Origin: Methylocystis sp. IM3
GTDB lineage: Bacteria; Pseudomonadota; Alphaproteobacteria; Rhizobiales; Beijerinckiaceae
Reading direction: 5' to 3'
Assembly (NCBI RefSeq): GCF_038070105.1
Contig: NZ_JBBPBZ010000002.1
Coordinates: 674,501 to 738,500, forward strand
DNA: 64,000 nucleotides
Numbering within the stretch: the first letter of the stretch is position 1; each line of letters opens with the position of its first letter. Positions 60,433-64,000 of the stretch are shown piece by piece. Below the pieces are notes generated by a model. It was not told the origin of the DNA. It saw nothing but the letters and a program-made list of their open reading frames with translations, and ran no database searches. A program made the translations under genes and the position numbers.

Positions 60433-60817
60433 CGGCGTCGCGCCGCATGCGTTTCAGTTCGGCGAGGGCCTTCACGAGCGTCGCGATCGTGCGGGCGCTC
60501 GCTTCGAGGGTTTTCGGCGCCTGTTTTTCGAGAGCGGTCTCGGCGCGGGCGAATTCGCGCTCGACCGCTTCCTCGAGCCGCAGGATGAGACGGCCCGGAT
60601 CGGCCGCTGGGCCGGGCGCCGGCGTGGCGGGCGGCCCGGCCTTCCGCGCACAGGGGGAGGCGCGCAGCGGCCAGCCGTTTTCGTCCCTGAAGCGCCGAAA
60701 CTGCGCAACGCTCATGCCGAGGAGATCGAGGATCTCCGAGATCGGCGCGGCTGCGTCATAGAGCAGTCGCGCCTGCGCGATCTTCGCGCGAGCGGCGGGG
60801 GAGGTCTTTTTCTGCAT
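60296..60817 (-). CDS. terminase small subunit-like protein (g1)
   Basis: A 173-residue protein from the ATG at 60817. N-terminal helix-turn-helix (ARLLYDAAAPISEILDLLGM, VAQFRRFRDENGWPL), an alanine/proline linker and a C-terminal coiled coil (RLILRLEEAVEREFARAETA ... LAELRAELARRLERL). It is in the position and has the layout of the RcGTA small terminase (g1). It overlaps TerL by 137 bp, unusual but seen for such pairs. Confidence 0.75.
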   Translation of the reverse strand: MQKKTSPAARAKIAQARLLYDAAAPISEILDLLGMSVAQFRRFRDENGWPLRASPCARKAGPPATPAPGPAADPGRLILRLEEAVEREFARAETALEKQAPKTLEASARTIATLVKALAELKRMRRDADAQRGNATSDDDDRDDSADPPRELAELRAELARRLERLRGEGPPG

Positions 60818-61047
60818 GGCGAGCCATGGCGCGAGCCGCGCCTTTTCTGTGGGAGCGCCCATCCGGGGGAGGGCGCTTCATGTGCGGCGAGGCGCTTACT
60901 GCCGGCGAGCGCGAAGCCCGCGCCTCGTCAGTGGCGAACTTGCCCCGCCGCCCAAGCGCAATTGTGGAGCATGTCTTATCTCTAGCTTGGCAGCGGGGCG
61001 CTGTCAAGGAATAAAATCCATCATAAGGAAAAAATTCAGCCTGCTGG

Positions 61048-61539
61048 CTAATAGCGGGCCTTCTTTGGCCAGCGTTTCGGCCAGAGGCGGATGAAGTCGG
61101 GCGTGTCCTCGTCCTCGACCTCCTCCTCGCTCGCCTCGACCTTGCCGCGGACCGACACGCCGGCCCGGTGGACGCTTTCGGGATCGCCGGAAATCAGCGG
61201 GTGCCAGGGGGGCAGGGGCTTTCCTTCATTGCGCAGCACATAGGCGCAGGTGGGCGGCAGCCAGGCGATGTCCTGCAGCTTCTTCAGCGTAAGGCGGATG
61301 CAGTCCGGCACATGGTCGCGGCGGTTCGCATAGTCGCTGCACAGGCAGCTGTCGTGGTCGAGCATCTTGCAGGCGATGCTCGTGTGGTGGATCGCGCCCG
61401 TGTCCTCGTCCTCGAGCTTGACCAGACAGCAGCGTCCGCAGCCGTCGCAGAGCTTTTCCCATTGCGATCGGGTCAATTCCGAGAGAGGCTTTTCCCAGAA
61501 GGGAGCCGCTGCGCCGCTTTCGCCTTTTTTTTCCGCCAT
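61048..61539 (-). CDS. YcgN family cysteine-cluster protein
   Basis: A 163-residue protein with the UPF0260/YcgN signature: FWEKPLSELTRSQWEKLCDG, CGRCCLVKLEDEDTG, ACKMLDHDSCLCSDYANR, PDCIRLT and LPPTCAYVLRNEGKPLPPWH. The CxxCxxCC-like clusters suggest metal or Fe-S binding. Cytosolic; role unknown. It marks the return to chromosomal genes after the GTA cluster. Confidence 0.9.
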   Translation of the reverse strand: MAEKKGESGAAAPFWEKPLSELTRSQWEKLCDGCGRCCLVKLEDEDTGAIHHTSIACKMLDHDSCLCSDYANRRDHVPDCIRLTLKKLQDIAWLPPTCAYVLRNEGKPLPPWHPLISGDPESVHRAGVSVRGKVEASEEEVEDEDTPDFIRLWPKRWPKKARY

Positions 61540-61682
61540 TTTTCTTCCATCACGGCTGTCCCGCCGCCCGACGGAAACCATAACCGCAATGCGCGGGTCG
61601 CCGGGCGTCGTCAAGATGGTTTAAAAGGTGCTAAACTTGTGCGTCCGGGCCATGAGCCCGGCGACCGGGGAGTTCACGAGCC

Positions 61683-63899
61683 TTGTTCGAGCGTTTCTGG
61701 TCATCGCCTTTCATCAAGCGCATCAGGCGCATCCTGCTGTCGGCCGATGCGCTCATCGACTCCAGCATGTTCGACAGCGGCCGCCGCACGCGCGAGCTTT
61801 ATGAAAATTACTCGGCCTTCATGGAGCGGTTCCACGTCTCGGGCTTCGCCCGCGTGGCGGTGGAGCTCGCCTGCGAGGGCCTGACGCTCGGCCTCGGCGG
61901 CCTTATTGTCCTGGTCGCGCTGGCCGGCTCGGCCTTCCAGATGACGACCGAGGGCGACTGGCTGAAGCGGACCGATCTCGCGGTGACCTTTCTCGACCGC
62001 TATGGGAACGAGGTCGGCCAGCGCGGCATCAAGCACGACGACGCCGTGCCGCTCGAAGAATATCCAGATTATCTCATCAAGGCCGTGCTCGCCACCGAGG
62101 ATCGTCGGTTCTACGAGCATTTCGGCATCGACGTCATTGGCACGCTGCGCGCGCTGACGGTCAACGCCCGTTCGTCGGGCGTCGTGCAGGGCGGCTCCTC
62201 GATCACGCAGCAGCTTGCCAAAAATCTGTTCCTGTCGAACGAGCGCACGATCACCCGCAAGATCAACGAGGCCTTTCTGGCGCTTTGGCTCGAGCATCAT
62301 CTCACCAAGCGCGAGATCCTCCAGCTCTACCTCGACCGCGTCTACATGGGCGGCGGCGCCTTCGGCATTCAGGCGGCGGCTGAGTTCTACTTCGGGAAAT
62401 CCGTCAAGGACGTCACGCTCGCCGAGGCGGCCATGCTCGCGGGCCTGTTCAAGGCGCCGACGAAATACGCCCCGCACAACAATCTGCCCGCGGCGCGCGC
62501 CCGCGCCAATGACGTTTTGAACAATCTCGTCGATGCGGGCTTCATGAGCGAAAGCCAGATTCTCGCTGCGCAGAGAAGCCCGGCGACGCCCGTGGACCGC
62601 CAGCGCGAGGACAGTCCCGACTGGTTCCTCGATTACGCCTATGGCGAAATCCGCAAGCTATCGGCGGCGGGCAAGCTGGGCGACAACCGCGTCCTGACGG
62701 TGCGGACCTCGCTCGACTCGAATGTGCAGAAGCGCGCCGAGGAAGTGATCGAGAAGAACCTGCGCGAGCAGGGCCGTTCGTTCCACGTCAAGCAGTCGGC
62801 GATGGTCGTGATGGAGCCCGACGGCGCGCTCCGCGCCATCATCGGCGGGCGGGACTATGGCGCGAGCCAGTTCAACCGCGCGACCGACGGCTCCCGCCAG
62901 CCCGGCTCTTCCTTCAAGCCCTATGTCTATCTCACCGCGCTGATGTCGGGGAAATTCAAGCCGACGACAACCGTCACCGACAGGCCGACCTGCATCGGCA
63001 ACTATTGCGTTCACAACTACAGCGGCGGCTATGCTGGCTCCATGCCGCTCGCCATGGCGCTGGCGCGTTCGCTCAACACCGTCGCGATCCAATTGTCCAT
63101 CGCGATCGGCAACGGCAATGCGCGCGAGGGCCGCGCCAAGATCATCGAGACATGCCGCAAGCTCGGCATCAGCACGCCTCTCGAAGACACGCCCTCGCTG
63201 CCCGTCGGCCAGAGCGACGTGATCCTTCTCGAACATTCCGCCGCCTATGCCGCCTTCGTGAATGGCGGCAAGCGGACGGTTCCCTATGCGGCCGTCGAAA
63301 TCCGCAACCGGCAGGGCGATCTCCTCTATCGCCACGACCGCGACGCGCCCCCGCAAAAGCAGGTTCTGCCGCTCGAGAAGGTCGTCGACCTTGCGACCAT
63401 GATGAAGAAGGTCGTCGAGGAGGGAACCGGCAAGCGCGCCATTCTGGGCGAGGGGATCGACGTGATCGGCAAGACGGGCACGACGAACGGCTACAAGGAC
63501 GCCTGGTTCTGCGGCTATACGGGAACCATGGGGGGCTGCGTCTGGTACGGAAACGACGACAACGAGCCGATGAACAATATGACGGGCGGCACGCTGCCGG
63601 CGGGGACCTGGCACGATGTGATGGCTTACGCGCATCAGGGCATTCCGCTGAAGCCCATCGTCGGACTGAAGCCGGAAGCCAAGCCGGCCGTCGCGTCCGC
63701 CGATGGCGGCGCGGTGAAGCCGCTCGAACTCGGCGGCCCGCAGCGCCCTGCCACGCTCACCAAGGGGGCCGTGCAGGCGCTGGAATCGATCGAGAAGAAA
63801 GCCAGGGCCAATGGCGCCGGCAAGCAGAGCATGCTGGCGCCGGCGACGATCGCCGAAAGCAATGGCGTCGGCTTTCCCACCATAGGCGCAGCGAAATAA
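61683..63899 (+). CDS. class A penicillin-binding protein (PBP1A-type)
   Basis: A 738-residue protein; TTG start with GGGGAG upstream. TM helix about 63-83. Transglycosylase domain about 105-285 (ATEDRRFYEHFGID, GGSSITQQLAKNLFLS, KINEAFLALWLEHHLTKREIL, with the catalytic Glu in ATED). Transpeptidase domain: SxxK in GSSFKPYVYL, SLN (ARSLNTVAIQ) and KTGTT. It polymerises and crosslinks peptidoglycan. The C-terminus has an alanine-rich tail. Confidence 0.93.
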   Translation: MFERFWSSPFIKRIRRILLSADALIDSSMFDSGRRTRELYENYSAFMERFHVSGFARVAVELACEGLTLGLGGLIVLVALAGSAFQMTTEGDWLKRTDLAVTFLDRYGNEVGQRGIKHDDAVPLEEYPDYLIKAVLATEDRRFYEHFGIDVIGTLRALTVNARSSGVVQGGSSITQQLAKNLFLSNERTITRKINEAFLALWLEHHLTKREILQLYLDRVYMGGGAFGIQAAAEFYFGKSVKDVTLAEAAMLAGLFKAPTKYAPHNNLPAARARANDVLNNLVDAGFMSESQILAAQRSPATPVDRQREDSPDWFLDYAYGEIRKLSAAGKLGDNRVLTVRTSLDSNVQKRAEEVIEKNLREQGRSFHVKQSAMVVMEPDGALRAIIGGRDYGASQFNRATDGSRQPGSSFKPYVYLTALMSGKFKPTTTVTDRPTCIGNYCVHNYSGGYAGSMPLAMALARSLNTVAIQLSIAIGNGNAREGRAKIIETCRKLGISTPLEDTPSLPVGQSDVILLEHSAAYAAFVNGGKRTVPYAAVEIRNRQGDLLYRHDRDAPPQKQVLPLEKVVDLATMMKKVVEEGTGKRAILGEGIDVIGKTGTTNGYKDAWFCGYTGTMGGCVWYGNDDNEPMNNMTGGTLPAGTWHDVMAYAHQGIPLKPIVGLKPEAKPAVASADGGAVKPLELGGPQRPATLTKGAVQALESIEKKARANGAGKQSMLAPATIAESNGVGFPTIGAAK

Positions 63900-63912
63900 A
63901 GGGTTTCCTCTC

Positions 63913-64000
63913 TTGAACCGCCCTTATGCCAAGTATTTCCGCGCGGGAGGCGTCATGATCGGCGGGCTCGCCATCGGCCTTCTCGCGACGCTGATCTCGC
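63913..64000 (+). CDS. start of a membrane protein gene (cut by the window edge)
   Basis: The frame is open from a TTG at 63913 (MNRPYAKYFRAGG); a better start is the ATG at 63955 with GGGAGG 4 bp upstream, giving MIGGLAIGLLATLIS, a hydrophobic signal or TM segment. Too little remains to name it. Confidence 0.45.
   Translation, partial: MNRPYAKYFRAGGVMIGGLAIGLLATLIS

Noticed and set aside
59170..60588. 472-codon plus-strand ORF
   Set aside because: Antisense shadow of the terminase large subunit, which has clear Walker and nuclease motifs.
37972..60817. an integrated active prophage
   Set aside because: No integrase, repressor, replication or att-like repeats in the window, and gene families are RcGTA-specific; a GTA is the simpler reading, though flanks outside the window were not seen.
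60870..61040. possible tRNA or attachment site at the edge of the GTA cluster
   Set aside because: No cloverleaf-like arms or CCA end visible and no matching repeat at the other edge.

Overview
The window reads as one contiguous piece of a high-GC alphaproteobacterial chromosome, most likely Hyphomicrobiales. The RcGTA-type gene cluster, a FeuP/FeuQ-like two-component pair, and the DUF992, DUF882, DUF3126, DUF2793 and YcgN-type families all point that way. A Methylocystis/Methylosinus-like host is my impression only; nothing here is diagnostic of methanotrophy. I see no tRNA, rRNA, CRISPR array, transposase or integrase.

Layout, 0-38 kb (chromosomal core): the start of a PotF-like polyamine-binding protein and a secreted helical protein (minus, 0-1 kb); two divergent AI-2E/PerM transporters (1.4-3.7 kb); a secreted DUF992 protein; a seven-gene Mrp-type cation/proton antiporter operon, minus strand, order E-F-G-B-C-D plus a second NuoL/MrpA-like subunit (4.3-9.8 kb); patatin lipase and GntP-type permease; a NodT outer-membrane lipoprotein divergent from an RND adaptor/permease pair (13-19 kb); PPK2 (apparently frameshifted) beside a Na/Pi cotransporter; a P2-type cation ATPase carrying an HlyD-like C-terminal extension (21.6-25.1 kb); a membrane protein/DUF900 lipoprotein pair; small secreted proteins and a DUF882 protein; a minus-strand operon of Tag glycosylase, HD phosphohydrolase, dual-specificity-type phosphatase and an NrtR-like regulator (30.5-33.3 kb); two small plus-strand genes; and a PepSY-like protein, response regulator and sensor kinase set (35.4-37.9 kb).

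Layout, 38-60.8 kb (gene transfer agent): a complete RcGTA-like cluster on the minus strand, read from 60.8 kb down: small terminase (g1), TerL (g2), portal (g3), connector ORFs, prohead protease (g4), HK97 capsid (g5), head-tail proteins (g6-g8), major tail protein (g9), chaperones (g10, g10.1), short tape measure (g11), DUF2460 (g12), DUF2163 (g13), NlpC/P60 (g14), TIM-barrel tail protein (g15), a DUF2793 glycine-rich fibre, a fibre-assembly-like protein, an M15 endolysin and small membrane/helical lysis candidates. There are no repressor, replication or integration genes, which favours a GTA over a prophage.

The standout is between portal and protease (52-57.4 kb). The portal does not end at its usual C-terminus: after a PAGSPEGGQWTSGGGG linker it carries a 70-residue toxin-like domain, followed 12 bp later by a small immunity-like gene. 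Downstream lie about four further cassettes, each holding a broken copy of the portal 3' part. Three of them are joined to RNase A-like (CdiA-CT type) toxin domains in intact, frameshifted or truncated form, each followed by its own immunity-like gene. This is the architecture of a polymorphic toxin locus (one expressed tip plus silent, recombinable tips with retained immunities), but mounted on the portal of a GTA-type particle. I infer that the particle may carry a toxin on the portal crown inside the head and deliver it with the DNA.

Layout, 61-64 kb: a YcgN-family cysteine-cluster protein, a class A penicillin-binding protein and the start of a further gene.
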